Source: Numidum massiliense (GTDB lineage: Bacteria > Bacillota > Bacilli > Thermoactinomycetales > Novibacillaceae). From it: a stretch of 64,000 bases of DNA. The notes beneath the pieces were generated by a model. The model did not search any database and was not told the origin of the DNA. It saw only the letters and a list, made by a program, of their open reading frames with translations. This document shows positions 9,613-18,650 of this stretch, piece after piece. Position 1 is the stretch's first letter; every line of letters starts with the position of its first letter. The stretch lies in assembly GCF_001375555.1 (NCBI RefSeq), contig NZ_CTDZ01000009.1, forward strand, positions 1,481,758 through 1,545,757. The letters run 5' to 3'. A program made the position numbers and the translations under genes.

Positions 9613-10671
9613 CTAATCGAGGAGGGTTGCTTCCTCTTGTTCCTGTTCAGGTGTGTCTTTGTCGCTTCCCGCGGATGCGGCGCCCCCTTCGAGACCGTAG
9701 TGGCGACGCACTTTTGTTTCGATCGTTTCCGCAATGTCCGGATGCTCTTTTAAGTAGTCTTTCGCATTTTCCCGACCTTGTCCGAGCCGCTCCCCTTCGA
9801 AAGAATACCATGCACCGCTTTTGTTGACGATGTCTAATTCGCTGCCGATGTCGAGCAAGCTCCCCTCGCGGGAGATCCCTTCACCGTACATAATGTCGAC
9901 CTCGGCCTGTTTAAACGGCGGAGCTACTTTGTTCTTCACGACCTTAATCCGCGTGCGGTTGCCGACCATTTCGTTCCCTTGTTTGAGTGTCTCGGCACGA
10001 CGCACTTCAAGCCGGACACTGCTGTAAAACTTGAGCGCCCGTCCGCCTGGCGTCGTTTCCGGGTTACCGAACATGACGCCGACCTTCTCGCGCAACTGGT
10101 TGATAAAGATGGCGATCGAACGCGATTTGTTTATCGCTCCCGACAGCTTGCGCAACGCTTGCGACATTAAGCGCGCCTGCAGGCCGACGTGTGAGTCGCC
10201 CATCTCCCCTTCGATTTCCGCTTTCGGCACGAGCGCTGCCACCGAGTCGACGACAATAATGTCTACTGCGCCGCTGCGTACGAGCGCCTCAGCGATTTCC
10301 AGCGCCTGTTCGCCCGTATCGGGTTGCGACAAGAGCAACTCGTCGATGTCGACCCCGAGCTTCCCGGCGTAGACCGGATCTAACGCGTGTTCAGCGTCGA
10401 TAAACGCGGCTTGTCCACCTTTCTTCTGCACTTCGGCAATCGCGTGCAGGGCGACCGTCGTCTTCCCCGACGATTCGGGACCGTAAATTTCGATCACGCG
10501 GCCGCGGGGAAAGCCGCCGACACCGAGGGCAATGTCGAGGGCAAGTGCGCCGCTCGGAACGGTAGAAATCGGCGCGTGCGCCGCCTCGCCGAGTTTCATA
10601 ATCGAGCCTTTGCCGAACTGCTTTTCAATCTGACGCAGCGCTTGCTCCAAAGCTTGTTTGCGTTCTGACAC
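9613..10671 (-). CDS. recA: Recombinase RecA
   Basis: Strand-exchange ATPase and SOS co-protease. The 352-residue protein carries Walker [10 protein letters not shown] at residues 64-72, the [14 protein letters not shown] block, [20 protein letters not shown] and the L2-type [20 protein letters not shown]. The start is the second of two nearby GTG codons: it has AAGGAG eight bases upstream and gives the N-terminus [12 protein letters not shown], matching Bacillus RecA. The acidic tail ([12 protein letters not shown]) is normal. A LexA-like box lies before its promoter, so SOS induction is expected. Confidence 0.97.
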   Translation of the reverse strand: MSERKQALEQALRQIEKQFGKGSIMKLGEAAHAPISTVPSGALALDIALGVGGFPRGRVIEIYGPESSGKTTVALHAIAEVQKKGGQAAFIDAEHALDPVYAGKLGVDIDELLLSQPDTGEQALEIAEALVRSGAVDIIVVDSVAALVPKAEIEGEMGDSHVGLQARLMSQALRKLSGAINKSRSIAIFINQLREKVGVMFGNPETTPGGRALKFYSSVRLEVRRAETLKQGNEMVGNRTRIKVVKNKVAPPFKQAEVDIMYGEGISREGSLLDIGSELDIVNKSGAWYSFEGERLGQGRENAKDYLKEHPDIAETIETKVRRHYGLEGGAASAGSDKDTPEQEQEEATLLD

Positions 10672-10715
10672 GTCCACCTCTCCTTTTGTCGTTCTTTCAT
10701 CTACTATCTATGTTC

Positions 10716-10744
10716 ATCTTAATCGTTTTCCACTCGTTTGCCAA
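10716..10744 (-). promoter_or_regulatory. Predicted recA promoter
   Basis: TTGGCA and TAAGAT with a 17-base spacer in the minus sense, some 40 bases upstream of the recA start codon. Confidence 0.5.
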
Positions 10745-10753
10745 CCCTTTTTA

Positions 10754-10767
10754 CGAACATTTATTCC
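10754..10767 (-). promoter_or_regulatory. LexA (DinR) box of recA
   Basis: GGAATAAATGTTCG agrees with the Bacillus SOS box CGAACRNRYGTTYG at 12 of 14 positions and lies directly upstream of the predicted -35 element. SOS control of recA is established in B. subtilis; binding here is inferred. Confidence 0.55.
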
Positions 10768-10870
10768 CCTTTTTTTATCGCGTGACCCCTGCCGTGTACT
10801 GATGGCCATAACCCAAACAGCAGCTCACATAAACTGGGTACTCCGAGCGTAAACTAGCTAGCATTCGCTG

Positions 10871-12469
10871 TTAGCGGCGCCCTTCCCGCGGTCTTGCCGG
10901 TTCTAAGTTTATGCGAGCGCCGTTGATGCGCGATTTTTGTAACGCTTCGAACACGAACGGGGCCGCTTTTTCCGGAATTTCGACAAAAGCAAAGCGGTCA
11001 AAAATGTTAATCTTTCCGATGTCGCGATCAGTGACTCCAGTCGCGGTTTCAATCGCAGCGACGAGGTCGCGCGGCCGGATGTTGACATTTTTTCCGGCGT
11101 TAATAAAGAAACGCACCATCCCCGGAGCCGCACCTGTCTCGCCGAAGTGGTACCCTTCCTCGTCTGCGGGACGCTCGTAGAAGGCTAGTTTTACGGCGGC
11201 AGCGGCGATCTTCAGCGGGTCGTGCCCAGCTGTGACTAATTCGTGTACTGTTTCGTCGAACAAGTGGGTATCGCCCTCTTCTTCAATCGCATGCGCCAGT
11301 TGCTCCACCCAGCTCGCCTGCATTTTCTCTGCCACTTCTTCCGGTGTCGGCAAGTTACGCGGTTCGAGTGACGACTTCGTCGCCCGCTGTAGCAATTGCA
11401 GTTGTTTTATTTCCCGCGGCGTGACGAGCGTGATCGCTTCACCGCTCTTCCCGGCACGCCCCGTGCGCCCGATGCGGTGCACGTAGCTTTCCGCATCTTG
11501 TGGTATATCGTAATTGATTACGTGCGACACGTTGTCGACGTCGATGCCTCGCGCTGCCACGTCCGTCGCCACCAGTAATTCGACACGTCCCCCGCGAAAA
11601 TCGTTCATCGCGCGGTTGCGCTGCACTTGGTTCATGTCGCCGTGCAGACCAGCAGCTAAGTACCCCCGCGACTGGAGGGCGTCCGCCAATTCGTCGACTC
11701 CTTTTTTTGTGCGGCAAAACACGATGCCGAGTTCGATGTCGTCACAATCCAAAATGCGGCAAAGGCCATCTAATTTATTGCGCTCTAACACTTTGTAGTA
11801 CACTTGCTTGACGAGTGGCGCCGTCACATCGCCCCTGTTCACCGAAATGCGTTTGGCGTTGTTCATATACCGTTTCGACAAGCGCAACACATCCGGGGAC
11901 ATCGTCGCCGAAAACAACAACATTTGCCGTTCCGCTGGTATGTGGCGCAGCACTTCTTCAATGTCGTCAATAAAGCCCATGTCGAGCATTTCGTCCGCTT
12001 CGTCTAACACGATCGTGTCGATCGCCTGTAGCTTCAGCGTGCGGCGGTGGATGTGGTCGAGGACGCGTCCCGGCGTCCCGATGACGATGTCGACACCTTG
12101 CTTGAGGGCGCGAATTTGGTGCCCGATCGACTGTCCGCCGTAGATCGGTAAAACTTTAGTCCCCTTATATTTAGCAATGCGACGTATTTCTCCGGAAACT
12201 TGGATCGCTAATTCTCGCGTCGGTGTAAGAATGATGCTTTGCACGTGATGGGCGCGCGATTTAACACGCTGGACGAGGGGGATGCCGAAAGCGGCAGTTT
12301 TTCCAGTCCCTGTCTGTGCTTGTCCGATAAGGTCGTTGCCGTCGAGTATGTGCGGAATGCACGAGGCTTGAATCGGCGACGGCTCCTCAAAGCCGAGTTG
12401 TTCAATGGCGCGTAAAATAGTTTGTTCAATGTGTAGATCTTCAAAACGTTTGGTCAAAGTACACGTCAC
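10871..12469 (-). CDS. DEAD-box ATP-dependent RNA helicase with C-terminal RNA-binding domain
   Basis: Unwinds structured RNA; related to CshA/DeaD of Bacillus. The 532-residue protein has Q-motif GFEEPSPIQASCIP, Walker A AQTGTGKT, PTRELA, DEAD (VLDEADEMLDMGF), SAT, ARGIDV and HRIGRTGRAG in order. The C-terminal 80 residues (MVRFFINAGKNVNIRP onward) match the DbpA/CsdA RNA-binding fold. The GTG start overlaps the cinA stop codon; a TTG at 12457 preceded by AAAGGTGA with seven-base spacing may be the real start (MTKRFEDLHIE). It is translationally coupled to cinA in either case. I give no symbol because CshA and DbpA types overlap. Confidence 0.92.
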   Translation of the reverse strand: MTCTLTKRFEDLHIEQTILRAIEQLGFEEPSPIQASCIPHILDGNDLIGQAQTGTGKTAAFGIPLVQRVKSRAHHVQSIILTPTRELAIQVSGEIRRIAKYKGTKVLPIYGGQSIGHQIRALKQGVDIVIGTPGRVLDHIHRRTLKLQAIDTIVLDEADEMLDMGFIDDIEEVLRHIPAERQMLLFSATMSPDVLRLSKRYMNNAKRISVNRGDVTAPLVKQVYYKVLERNKLDGLCRILDCDDIELGIVFCRTKKGVDELADALQSRGYLAAGLHGDMNQVQRNRAMNDFRGGRVELLVATDVAARGIDVDNVSHVINYDIPQDAESYVHRIGRTGRAGKSGEAITLVTPREIKQLQLLQRATKSSLEPRNLPTPEEVAEKMQASWVEQLAHAIEEEGDTHLFDETVHELVTAGHDPLKIAAAAVKLAFYERPADEEGYHFGETGAAPGMVRFFINAGKNVNIRPRDLVAAIETATGVTDRDIGKINIFDRFAFVEIPEKAAPFVFEALQKSRINGARINLEPARPREGRR

Positions 12470-13722
12470 CTTTCATTTTTGAGCGTATGCGTAAAATATT
12501 TGTATAAAAGAAATAGCGCTTGTTTTGCTGCGTTTGCTTGAATTGTCGGCCTTAAGCCAGCCAACTTTAACAATTTAACGACGGTCTCTCCCGTTGGACG
12601 GGCTAAGGCGATAAAAACGTGGCCGACCGGTTTATCTTCGACCGCATCGGGGCCAGCAACTCCCGTAATGCCGATGCCGTAATCGCTGCCGAAGCGTTCC
12701 TTCGCGCCTTCGGCGAGGAGGCGCGCTGTCGTTTCACTCACCGTGCCATACGTGGCGAGTACCTCTTCTGGAACGCCGAGTAGCTGTCGTTTGCTGGCGA
12801 CACTGTAGCACACAATGCCGCCGCTGAAGACAGCGCTGCTGCCAGGCACTTGCGTAAACATATGACTCGCAAGGCCCCCCGTGCAACTTTCCGCCACCGC
12901 TACCGTTTGCTTGGCAGTGCGCAACTGGTCGACGACGACGTCTGCTAGCGACGTGTCGTTCACACCGTACAAGTAACGGCCGACGCGCGCGCGAATCCGC
13001 TTCTCCGTCTCCGCCATAAGTGCCTCTGCCTCCTTGGCGGTAGATGCTTTCGCCGTCAGTCGTACGGTTACTTCTCCTTCTTTCGCCAGCGGTGCGATCG
13101 TCGGGTTGCGCTGCGCGCGAATGATGTCCACGATCTCGGTTTCGAGCTGCGACTCGCCGATGCCGAAAAAACGCAACACGCGGGAATGAACGACTTCCTC
13201 GGCAGGCAATAAGCTGCGCAAATACGGGAGGACGTCATTTCGGAACATCGGTTTTAACTCGCGCGGCGGTCCTGGCAACAACACGTAATGATGCGCACCT
13301 GACGTTAGCGCCACGCCTGGCGCTGTCCCGTTGTCATTCAGGAAAACCGTTCCGCCCGCGAACACGAGCGCTTGTTTACGGTTGTTGTCCGTCATCGTAC
13401 GGCCGCGCGACGAAAAAAAATGTTCCATCCGCCGCAAGCTTTCCGCATGTATCTCAAGCGGTACGCCGGCAATGTCTGCCACCGTTTCCTTCGTCAAATC
13501 GTCTTCCGTCGGGCCGAGACCACCGGAAAAAACGAGCAAATCTGCTCGCGTCTGCGCTTGCTGAATCGCCTCGCACAGCCGTGCGCGGTTGTCGCCGACG
13601 ACCGTGTGAAAGTAGACGTCAATTCCTATTTTCGCCAGTTCTTCCGATAAATATTGGGCATTCGTGTTTACAATTTGCCCTAACAACAATTCTGTTCCGA
13701 CTGCAATAATTTCTGCACGCAA
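12466..13722 (-). CDS. cinA: Competence/damage-inducible protein CinA (nicotinamide-nucleotide amidase)
   Basis: The 418-residue protein has two domains: an N-terminal MoaB/MogA-like fold (AEIIAVGTELLLGQIVNTN, GGLGPTEDDLTKE) and a C-terminal PncC-type amidase (AVAESCTGGLASH, VFSGGIVCYSVASKRQLLGV, GITGVAGPD). It recycles pyridine nucleotides and is linked to natural competence by its place next to recA. The TTG start has GGAGGAGGAG upstream. It follows pgsA by about 20 bases, as in B. subtilis, but here a helicase gene stands between cinA and recA. Confidence 0.95.
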   Translation of the reverse strand: MRAEIIAVGTELLLGQIVNTNAQYLSEELAKIGIDVYFHTVVGDNRARLCEAIQQAQTRADLLVFSGGLGPTEDDLTKETVADIAGVPLEIHAESLRRMEHFFSSRGRTMTDNNRKQALVFAGGTVFLNDNGTAPGVALTSGAHHYVLLPGPPRELKPMFRNDVLPYLRSLLPAEEVVHSRVLRFFGIGESQLETEIVDIIRAQRNPTIAPLAKEGEVTVRLTAKASTAKEAEALMAETEKRIRARVGRYLYGVNDTSLADVVVDQLRTAKQTVAVAESCTGGLASHMFTQVPGSSAVFSGGIVCYSVASKRQLLGVPEEVLATYGTVSETTARLLAEGAKERFGSDYGIGITGVAGPDAVEDKPVGHVFIALARPTGETVVKLLKLAGLRPTIQANAAKQALFLLYKYFTHTLKNER

Positions 13723-13743
13723 CTCGTCTCCTCCTCCATTACC

Positions 13744-14319
13744 TCAAGAGTGCATGAGAATTTCTTTGTTTTTATAAAAATAATCGATACCCGACCAGAC
13801 GGTAATCACGACGGCAGCCCAAATCGCAATTTGTGAAAACGGAATGGAAAAAATACTAAACGGGAAATTATTCAACATGAGACTAATGACCGCTACAATT
13901 TGTATCGTCGTTTTCCACTTGGCGAGTTTGCTCGCGGCGATGACGCGCCCGTTTTCGATCGCGATTAGTCTAAGGCCGGTAACGGCAAATTCGCGGCTAA
14001 TAATGACAATGACAATCCATGCGTCGATGCGTTGCATTTCGACGAGAGAAACGAGTGCTGCGGTCAAAAGTAACTTGTCGGCTAGTGGGTCGAGCAACTT
14101 TCCTAACGTCGTCACGAGTTTGTGTTTACGCGCGATGTAACCGTCTAAACCGTCCGTACTCGCGGCAATAATAAACACAATTACCGCGACTAATTCGCTA
14201 ACGGTAACGACTGAACCGGCGAATTCTACCTTGCCGAAGTCAAAAGGTACCGATAAAAACACGATAATGACGGGAATTAACACGATCCGCGACAACGTAA
14301 TTTTGTTAGGGAGGTTCAC
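13744..14319 (-). CDS. pgsA: CDP-diacylglycerol-glycerol-3-phosphate 3-phosphatidyltransferase
   Basis: Makes phosphatidylglycerol phosphate, the first committed step to phosphatidylglycerol and cardiolipin. The 191-residue membrane protein has the complete CDP-alcohol phosphotransferase signature DG-x2-AR-x8-G-x3-D-x3-D, read here in DGLDGYIAR and GKLLDPLADK. The N-terminus MNLPNKITLSRIVLIP is typical. A GTG start follows GGAGGAGGAG. It lies between rodZ and cinA as in Bacillus. Confidence 0.96.
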   Translation of the reverse strand: MNLPNKITLSRIVLIPVIIVFLSVPFDFGKVEFAGSVVTVSELVAVIVFIIAASTDGLDGYIARKHKLVTTLGKLLDPLADKLLLTAALVSLVEMQRIDAWIVIVIISREFAVTGLRLIAIENGRVIAASKLAKWKTTIQIVAVISLMLNNFPFSIFSIPFSQIAIWAAVVITVWSGIDYFYKNKEILMHS

Positions 14320-14399
14320 AGGCGCTCCTCCTCCTTATACGAACGAAAACGCCACAATTTCACAACTATTTCAACCTCACTTTTTTAATCGCTGCCTCG

Positions 14400-15242
14400 T
14401 CAGTCTTTCACCTTCATAAGGAAATCGCGCGGTTGATCATATTTAGTCGATATTTCTTTACCGTTGACTTTAAGCGTGACACCGCTCGTATTGCCGACGC
14501 GAATCCACAACCCTTTGTTTGAAGTATATTTTTGTTTAGCGCCTTTTTGCACTTCTTTTGAGGCTAAAACATTTCCGTTGTCTCCGCCATCTTTTACCTC
14601 GTACCAGACGCGTTCGTTCGCTTTTAGCTCCAACTCTACTTTTTTCGCCCCAGACACGGCGTAAGTGATCAGACTACCTTGCTCATTAACTTTTTTAACC
14701 TTTACAGCTGGCTTAGCCGGCTTCTTTGCTTCTTTCTTATCTTGCTCCGCTGTCTTTTCTTTTCCTTCCTTTTTTACTTGTTCTTGCTGAGGCTTGTCCT
14801 GTACCGTTTTTGATTGATCCGAATCAGCGATGTCGCGGTCGCCGAGCGCTGAACCTTTTAGTGCCGTATAAAGAACGACACCGACGAGAATGAGAAATAA
14901 GATGAGCACCCCCCGTGAAAACCACTTGGCAAGCGAAAATGACGGTTCGCGGTCACGCTGTTTTTGCTCCGAGAACTGTTTTTGCAACTCCGGGATCTGC
15001 TCTAACCCATCCTCTTGCGCATCTTTCAGTTGCTCGAGAATGGACTGAACGTCAACATCGACAAATTCGGCATAAGTGCGAATGAAAGCACGCGTATAGA
15101 AGTTACCCGGTAATGATTCAAGTTTATCTTCTTCTATAGCTTTTAAATAGCGCATTTGAATTTTAGTCGCCTCTTGAACGTCGTGCAAGCTTAGGCCTTT
15201 CGCTTCACGCGCTTCCTTTAGCATTTGGCCTACACCGGACAT
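14400..15242 (-). CDS. rodZ: RodZ-type helix-turn-helix membrane protein (YmfM)
   Basis: Cell-shape protein that links the MreB cytoskeleton to wall synthesis in rods. The 280 residues run: an Xre-type helix-turn-helix at about 1-75 (LKEAREAKGLSLHDVQEATKI), one membrane helix near 115-135 (RGVLILFLILVGVVLYTAL), a lysine-rich flexible linker, and a C-terminal beta domain (DUF4115) in which GLWIRVGNTSGVTLKVNGK is recognisable. This is the standard Firmicutes RodZ architecture and position (upstream of pgsA). Confidence 0.9.
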   Translation of the reverse strand: MSGVGQMLKEAREAKGLSLHDVQEATKIQMRYLKAIEEDKLESLPGNFYTRAFIRTYAEFVDVDVQSILEQLKDAQEDGLEQIPELQKQFSEQKQRDREPSFSLAKWFSRGVLILFLILVGVVLYTALKGSALGDRDIADSDQSKTVQDKPQQEQVKKEGKEKTAEQDKKEAKKPAKPAVKVKKVNEQGSLITYAVSGAKKVELELKANERVWYEVKDGGDNGNVLASKEVQKGAKQKYTSNKGLWIRVGNTSGVTLKVNGKEISTKYDQPRDFLMKVKD

Positions 15243-15309
15243 CCGTGTACCTCCTTGTCGTCAATCGCGATTATCGGTGTATTCGTTTCGTTAACTAGTG
15301 TCGGGTACG

Positions 15310-16083
15310 TTAACTAATGTCAAATGAAGAAAACCCCGCGTTAAGCGCATCGTAAGTAATTTCTTCGTGCGGCTCGCTCCGCAGTTCGACAATGTAATCG
15401 AAGTCATCCAGCGCATACTCTGTTTCGCGCACAAAAACGTCTGGGTGTTCGACCACTTTGCTCACTGGCCGGCGTAATATTTCTCGTACTAACGCTTGAT
15501 GTTCTTCCGTTCCGCGCATGGCCGAAACGATCCCGTCTATGATGTAGACGTGGTCTTGAGACATCTCGTCAGCAGCCAATTGGCGGCGCACCGTTTGCCG
15601 CAACAACGTGGAGGAGACGAATGTCCAACGCTTGCTCGCACACACGCTGGAGGCGACGATCGACTCGGTTTTTCCGACGCGGGGCATGCCCCGAATACCG
15701 ATCAGTTGATGTCCATCCTTTTTTAACAGTTCGGCTAAAAAGTCAACGAGCAGTCCGAGTTCGTTGCGGATAAAGCGGAACGTGCGTCGGTCGTCTGAAC
15801 AACGGTCAATATAACGCCCGTGGCGGATCGCTAACCGATCGATAATCGTCGGGTTGCGCAGTGCTGTAACAGTTACTTCATCCACGCGATTTAACAGTTC
15901 GCGTAACGCATCAATTTTTTCGTAATCGTCTGTTTGTAGCAACATGCCGCGGCGCCTGTTTTCCACACCGTTTAGCGTTAAAATATTAATATTCATCATC
16001 CCGAGAATCGAAGAAATGTCGCCTAACAACCCAGGACGATTTTTGTGAATTTGATATTCTAAGTACCATTCTTGTATATCCAT
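15310..16083 (-). CDS. ymfK: YmfK family protein (DUF3388) with ACT-like domain and P-loop
   Basis: Conserved Bacillales protein of 257 residues and unknown function. The first 75 residues look like an ACT small-molecule domain (EYQIHKNRPGLLGDISSILGMM); the middle has a P-loop-like GIRGMPRVGKTES. The gene holds the same place in the ymf cluster as in B. subtilis. A regulatory, ligand-sensing role is plausible, but nothing here proves it. Confidence 0.88.
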   Translation of the reverse strand: MDIQEWYLEYQIHKNRPGLLGDISSILGMMNINILTLNGVENRRRGMLLQTDDYEKIDALRELLNRVDEVTVTALRNPTIIDRLAIRHGRYIDRCSDDRRTFRFIRNELGLLVDFLAELLKKDGHQLIGIRGMPRVGKTESIVASSVCASKRWTFVSSTLLRQTVRRQLAADEMSQDHVYIIDGIVSAMRGTEEHQALVREILRRPVSKVVEHPDVFVRETEYALDDFDYIVELRSEPHEEITYDALNAGFSSFDIS

Positions 16084-16145
16084 TCACAACCGCCTCATTT
16101 TCAGACCTTTTTCCCATTCTCCCTTTACGAATACACATTACAATG

Positions 16146-16154
16146 ATTATAACA
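16146..16154 (-). promoter_or_regulatory. Extended -10 promoter of ymfK
   Basis: TGTTATAAT in the minus sense is a perfect TATAAT with the extended TGn motif, about 65 bases upstream of the ymfK start; no good -35 element is visible. Confidence 0.4.
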
Positions 16155-16201
16155 TAAGAACACATAACAAATTAAACCATCAATTTGCCTTCTAAGCAAG
16201 T

Positions 16202-16230
16202 AAAAAAACGCCCTTCTATGAGGAAGGGCG
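16202..16230 (-). terminator. Intrinsic terminator after ymfJ
   Basis: CGCCCTTC and GAAGGGCG form an 8-base stem with a 6-base loop followed by seven T in the minus sense. It separates ymfJ from ymfK, which then has its own promoter. Confidence 0.85.
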
Positions 16231-16242
16231 CAAGACGTTCAT

Positions 16243-16494
16243 TTAGTGGTCATGTTCGACTAATTTAACCATGACACTAGCGAGCGCGCGTTGCTCCTCG
16301 TCTGAACTGACGGACCACATGTCTTGTAGCAAGCGCTGTTCGCGGTTTTCAGGGTCAACTTTTTGCGCTAAGTAATCCCCTATTTGGTAAGCGACGTTTG
16401 AAATCGTGTCGTCGCTCATCCCCATCCCGTGCGCTTGCTGCACACGATCTTGCAAAAATTGTTTCCAATCAGCGAAGTTATCCATGACTGACAT
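16243..16494 (-). CDS. ymfJ: YmfJ family protein (DUF3243)
   Basis: Small 83-residue cytoplasmic protein with no known function, found next to ymfI and ymfK across Bacillales. The sequence is helical and soluble, with FADWKQFLQDRVQQA at the start and DEEQRALASVMVKLVE near the end. GGAGG precedes the ATG by seven bases. Confidence 0.88.
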   Translation of the reverse strand: MSVMDNFADWKQFLQDRVQQAHGMGMSDDTISNVAYQIGDYLAQKVDPENREQRLLQDMWSVSSDEEQRALASVMVKLVEHDH

Positions 16495-16585
16495 GCATAT
16501 TCCTCCTTTAACACTAACATAACACGCGATTAAGCATACTATTCCTCAGCTTGCGCGTTTTATGCGTAATGAGGGCATGTCGCAC

Positions 16586-16621
16586 ACTATATCGTTACGG
16601 CGTACTATGTCGTTACGGCGT
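16586..16621. repeat. 18-base tandem duplication over the ymfI stop codon
   Basis: ACTATATCGTTACGGCGT is followed at once by ACTATGTCGTTACGGCGT. The second copy covers the last codons and stop of ymfI, the first is in the spacer. It resembles the duplication at the end of recX in length and position. Confidence 0.6.
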
Positions 16622-17362
16622 GTACCAGCCGCCGTTGACGTGTAAAATTTGCCCCGTCATGTAGCCACTTTCCGGACGGCACAATTGCAACACCCAGTGG
16701 GCGACTTCTTCCGCCGTGCCGAAACGGTCGAGCGGGATGTCCGCAGCAGTTGCCGCTCGCTCTGCCGCGCTGAGTGACTGAAGCATGTCCGTATCAACCG
16801 CTCCTGGAGCGACCGCGTTCACCGTGATCCCGGATGGCGCCCACTCCGCAGCGAGCGCCTTCGTCAAGCCGTTCAACGCCGCTTTTGCAGCGGAATAAAG
16901 TACTTCGCACGCCCCGCCAGCACTGCCCCATATTGAGGAGAGGACGACGACGCGCCCCTGTTTTTGCTGAAGCAAATGAGGTGCACTAGCCTGAAGGACG
17001 TGGAAGGCGCCACGCACGTGTGTATCCATTAACGCATCGTAATCGGCGTCGCTCATGTCTTGGAACAGCCCCGTGCGACTAATGCCGGCGTTATATACGA
17101 CGGTATCGATGCGTCCCCAAACAGATAGGACCGTTTGCACCATGCGGTTAACCGCCTCGCGATCGCGGACGTCGGCTGCGAGACACAGCACGTCGCTCCC
17201 TTTGTTCCGGCAGTGAGCAGCAACGGCAGCAGCCTTGTCGTGTGACGACAAGTAGTTTAACGCCAGTCTGGCACCGTGGGCGCTAAACTTTTCCGCAATT
17301 GCACGACCGATGCCGCGGCTCGCACCGGTCACGAGGACGACTTGTTCACTGAGTGGCCGCAT
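16613..17362 (-). CDS. ymfI: Short-chain dehydrogenase/reductase YmfI (FabG-like)
   Basis: NAD(P)-dependent oxidoreductase of about 249 residues. It has the Rossmann motif TGASRGIGRAI, NAG (VVYNAGIS), catalytic Ser in VVLSSIWG, and YSAAK with Tyr and Lys. The family is related to 3-oxoacyl-ACP reductase, but the true substrate of YmfI is not known. The start is uncertain: ATG (MRPLSEQ) and a TTG three codons before it both lack a clear ribosome site and both overlap the end of ymfH, so translation is probably coupled to it. Confidence 0.87.
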   Translation of the reverse strand: MRPLSEQVVLVTGASRGIGRAIAEKFSAHGARLALNYLSSHDKAAAVAAHCRNKGSDVLCLAADVRDREAVNRMVQTVLSVWGRIDTVVYNAGISRTGLFQDMSDADYDALMDTHVRGAFHVLQASAPHLLQQKQGRVVVLSSIWGSAGGACEVLYSAAKAALNGLTKALAAEWAPSGITVNAVAPGAVDTDMLQSLSAAERAATAADIPLDRFGTAEEVAHWVLQLCRPESGYMTGQILHVNGGWYTP

Positions 17363-18647
17363 CGTTCGCAACCGGACGCACGACCGAGGCGCAAAACTGT
17401 TCGGCGTTGACGTGATCAGCGAGACGCGCTTGCACGTCCTCGAGAGTCAACTGTTCCAGTACCGGGACGACGCGGAACAGATCGGCCGCGTTAAACCGAT
17501 AGCGCGTAAATTGGTTGGCGATAAACTCAGGGGAATTGAGCTGCCGCAAAAACTCGCCGATCTTCTTCCGCTTTAACCGTTCGAATTGCGCCGTGTCGAT
17601 AATGAGGGCGTCAGGTTTGGCGAGTGCCTCTTTCACGCGGTTTAAGAGTGCGTCGGGGTCGTTCGTATCGCCGCCGAACATGCTGAAGGCATAACCCTCT
17701 TCGAGTGAATAGTCAAAACCGAAGCCTTGATCGATTAGGCCGTCGTCGTACAGCGACTGGTACAAATCGGAGCTCTGCCCGAACAGTGCTTCCAAAGCAA
17801 TCGCCGTGGCAAACTCCCGTTTTAGGTATTCGTCGCCTTTCACGTGTACGCCCGTTTCCTTAAAGCCCATCAAACACTTTGGGATACCGACAGACAGTTG
17901 CACTTCTTTCAGCGGTTCGGCGACCACTGCGTCCTCCTCAGGGTAAAACCGTTCGATCGCCCCTTTGTCTTTGTACGGTTTAGCCGCTTGGTTGTCGCGA
18001 ACGAGCCGCATGGTCTCTTCCGGATCGACGGCACCGACGACGAACAAGAGCATATTGCTCGGGTGGTAAAACGTCTCGTAACACGCGTACAGCGTTTCCT
18101 TCGTAATCTTGCTAATCGATTCGACCGTACCGGCAATGTCGATGCGCACTGGGTGGGCGGCAAACATCGCCTCAATCAACCCGAAGTAGACGCGCCAGTC
18201 GGGATTGTCGTCGTACATGCGAATTTCTTGCGCGATGATCCCTTTTTCCTTTTCCACATTTTCATCGGTGAAATACGGATCCTGTACGAAGTTTATTAAC
18301 GTCGTCAAGTTTTCTGGTACGCGATCCGTGCAAGAAAATAAGTATGCCGTCCGTTCGAAACTCGTATACGCGTTGGCGGACGCCCCTTGTTCGGAAAAGT
18401 CGTTGAACACGTCGCCGTCTTCCTGTTCGAACATTTTATGTTCCAAAAAATGGGCGATCCCGTCTGGCACGCGCGTGCGCTCGCCGTTCGGCGGCTGAAA
18501 GTCGTTGTCGATCGACCCGTAACGCGTCGTAAACGTCGCATACGTCTTTTGAAATCCTTTTCGCGGTAACACGTACACTTCGAGCCCGTTCGGCAATTTT
18601 TCAAAGTAAAGTGTCTCCTGTAGTTGATCGAAAGTGATCGCTTCCAC
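17346..18647 (-). CDS. ymfH: Processing-peptidase-like zinc protease YmfH (M16)
   Basis: M16-family (pitrilysin/insulinase) protein of 433 residues. The inverted zinc motif HFLEH is intact at residues 66-70, and the downstream glutamate region ENVEKEKGIIAQEIRM is present, so it should be the catalytic member of the YmfF/YmfH pair. It starts three bases after ymfF. In the family one active and one inactive subunit usually form the enzyme; the substrate is unknown. Confidence 0.9.
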   Translation of the reverse strand: MEAITFDQLQETLYFEKLPNGLEVYVLPRKGFQKTYATFTTRYGSIDNDFQPPNGERTRVPDGIAHFLEHKMFEQEDGDVFNDFSEQGASANAYTSFERTAYLFSCTDRVPENLTTLINFVQDPYFTDENVEKEKGIIAQEIRMYDDNPDWRVYFGLIEAMFAAHPVRIDIAGTVESISKITKETLYACYETFYHPSNMLLFVVGAVDPEETMRLVRDNQAAKPYKDKGAIERFYPEEDAVVAEPLKEVQLSVGIPKCLMGFKETGVHVKGDEYLKREFATAIALEALFGQSSDLYQSLYDDGLIDQGFGFDYSLEEGYAFSMFGGDTNDPDALLNRVKEALAKPDALIIDTAQFERLKRKKIGEFLRQLNSPEFIANQFTRYRFNAADLFRVVPVLEQLTLEDVQARLADHVNAEQFCASVVRPVANDAATQ

Positions 18648-18650
18648 TAG

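Noticed and set aside
9399-9734. 111-codon minus-strand frame over the recA 3' end and spacer
   Set aside because: It overlaps recA in another frame and translates the degenerate repeats; no homology recognised.
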